A stretch of 5,374 bases of DNA from positions 1 through 5,374 of the forward strand of contig JABJKO010000152.1 of the NCBI GenBank assembly GCA_018660305.1, given 5' to 3'. The DNA is from Rhodospirillaceae bacterium (GTDB lineage Bacteria > Pseudomonadota > Alphaproteobacteria > MPNO01 > UBA2964). Of this stretch, positions 4,221 through 5,374 are shown one piece after another (the first letter of the stretch is position 1; each line of letters starts with the position of its first letter). Both the position numbers and the translations under genes were made by a program. The notes beneath the pieces were generated by a model. That model did no database searches. It saw only the letters and a list, made by a program, of their open reading frames with translations, and was not told where the DNA came from.

Positions 4221-5374
4221 TCAACCCGGCAGCGGAACCACCTGGACCTTAGACCCCATTGTGGTGAGCGCGAGGCGGCCCTGTTTGAGAGCGAGGGCGT
4301 CTTCACCGAATATTTCCCGTCGCCACCCATGAAGCGCGGGCACATCCGCGCCGTCATCGGCGGCTATTGATTCGATATCTTCCGAGTTGGCAATCAGTTT
4401 TTGTGCGACGCCATGGCTCTCGCATTTGAATTTCAGAAGCACCTTGAGAAGCTCCACGGACGGGCCGGTCTTGGCCCCCTGTGCTCGCTGTTTCCTTGGT
4501 TCCGGGCAGTCCGCCTTTGGCACCGCCACGCCACGGGCGATGGCGGCGAGAATCGCTTCTCCCGATGCGCCACCGGACTGACCGCCATGAAGGCCGCGCA
4601 GAGATTTGAGATCTTCCTTCGAGGCCGGCGCATGGGCGGCCAGTTCCGACAAACTGTCATCGCGCAGGACACGATTGCGCGGTACGTCGCGGCGCTGGGC
4701 CTCTTCTTCGCGCCAGGCGGCAACTTCGCGCAGGATGGCGAGAAATCGTGGTTTGGTGGTGCGAACTTTCAGCCGTTTCCAGATCTCGCGGGGATCGACC
4801 TGGTATATGCCGGGATCGGTCAGGGTCGCCATTTCTTCGCTCACCCACGCAGTGCGTCCGTTATTTTCCAGCTTGTCGCGCAGCTTTTCATAAACCACCC
4901 GCAAATGGGTCACGTCGCCCAAAGCATAGGTCAGCTGCTTTTCCGACAGCGGCCGGCGGCCCCAATCGGTGAACCTCATGGTCTTGTCTATCCGTTTGCG
5001 GGCGAGCTGGGTGACCAGGGTTTCATAGCCGACGGAATCGCCGAAACCACACACCATCGCCGAGACCTGGGTATCGAATACCGGGGCTGGCAGCTCTCCC
5101 ATGAGGCGGAAAAATATCTCAAAGTCCTGGCGCCCGGCATGGAAGACCTTGAGGACATCGCGGTTGCGCATCAAATCGAGGAGAGGGGTGAGATCAAGAC
5201 CCTCCGCCAGCGTATCGATTGCCGCCGCCTCGTCGGATCCGCCGAGCTGTACCAGACACAATTTGGGCCAATAGGTCCGGTCGCGCAGGAATTCCGTATC
5301 GACGGTAATGAATTCGTTTTTGGAAAGGCGGGCGCAGAATTCAGTCAGCGCGCCATTATCGGTGATCAGGGACA
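4221..5374 (-). CDS. rnd: Ribonuclease D (rnd), missing only the first base of the start codon
   Basis: RNase D is a 3'-5' exoribonuclease of the DEDDy family that trims tRNA and other stable RNA precursors in the cytoplasm. Reading leftwards from the edge, the sequence begins TG-TCC-CTG-ATC, so the start codon is almost certainly an NTG whose first base is position 5375; a product starting (M)SLITDNGALTEFCARL is typical of the family. The inferred length is 384 residues, close to E. coli RNase D (375). The catalytic residues are present: exo I D26 and E28 (VDTEF), exo II D84 (FHAGRQDFEIF), exo III Y150 and D154 (YALGDV), with the conserved DWGRRPL at 137-143. An HRDC domain follows at about 211-289 (WREEEAQRRDVPRNRVLRDDSL, then DLKSLRGL) and a second, weaker helical region precedes the C-terminus. 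The reading frame is intact with no frameshift. It faces the PAS gene, and its promoter is outside the window. Confidence 0.96.
   Translation of the reverse strand, partial: SLITDNGALTEFCARLSKNEFITVDTEFLRDRTYWPKLCLVQLGGSDEAAAIDTLAEGLDLTPLLDLMRNRDVLKVFHAGRQDFEIFFRLMGELPAPVFDTQVSAMVCGFGDSVGYETLVTQLARKRIDKTMRFTDWGRRPLSEKQLTYALGDVTHLRVVYEKLRDKLENNGRTAWVSEEMATLTDPGIYQVDPREIWKRLKVRTTKPRFLAILREVAAWREEEAQRRDVPRNRVLRDDSLSELAAHAPASKEDLKSLRGLHGGQSGGASGEAILAAIARGVAVPKADCPEPRKQRAQGAKTGPSVELLKVLLKFKCESHGVAQKLIANSEDIESIAADDGADVPALHGWRREIFGEDALALKQGRLALTTMGSKVQVVPLPG

Overview
The window reads as an ordinary chromosomal segment of an alphaproteobacterium. The best evidence is an HdaA-type DnaA regulator following a PerM-like (AI-2E family) membrane protein and a CDP-alcohol phosphatidyltransferase, and an RNase D of the alphaproteobacterial type. 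The GC content is moderately high and coding density is high. I cannot fix the genus; a marine Rhodospirillales-like relative is a guess.

Layout. Bases 1-2439 hold a tightly packed plus-strand operon: the last 32 codons of an upstream gene (possibly DUF2066), a CDP-alcohol phosphatidyltransferase, a PerM/AI-2E family membrane protein, and hdaA. Every junction is a 4-base stop/start overlap (GTGA, GTGA, ATGA), which suggests translational coupling. Bases 2440-2677 are the only sizeable gap. It is AT-rich and full of inverted repeats, including a near-perfect 29-base palindrome whose core resembles paired CtrA half-sites. It leads into two plus-strand genes: a 309-residue protein I do not recognise and a small single-domain PAS protein (PAS_5-like). 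After a 20-base convergent gap, the minus strand carries RNase D (rnd), complete except for the first base of its start codon, which falls just beyond the right edge.

How it fits together. The operon joins membrane phospholipid synthesis, a membrane protein of uncertain substrate, and a clamp-dependent switch that turns off DnaA after replication begins. The unknown gene and the PAS gene sit where many alphaproteobacteria, as I recall, carry ppk/ppx next to rnd. They look like a lineage-specific pair with their own regulatory region. I see no mobile element, CRISPR array, tRNA or rRNA. The least explained parts are the palindromic leader at 2526-2618 and the 309-residue protein behind it.
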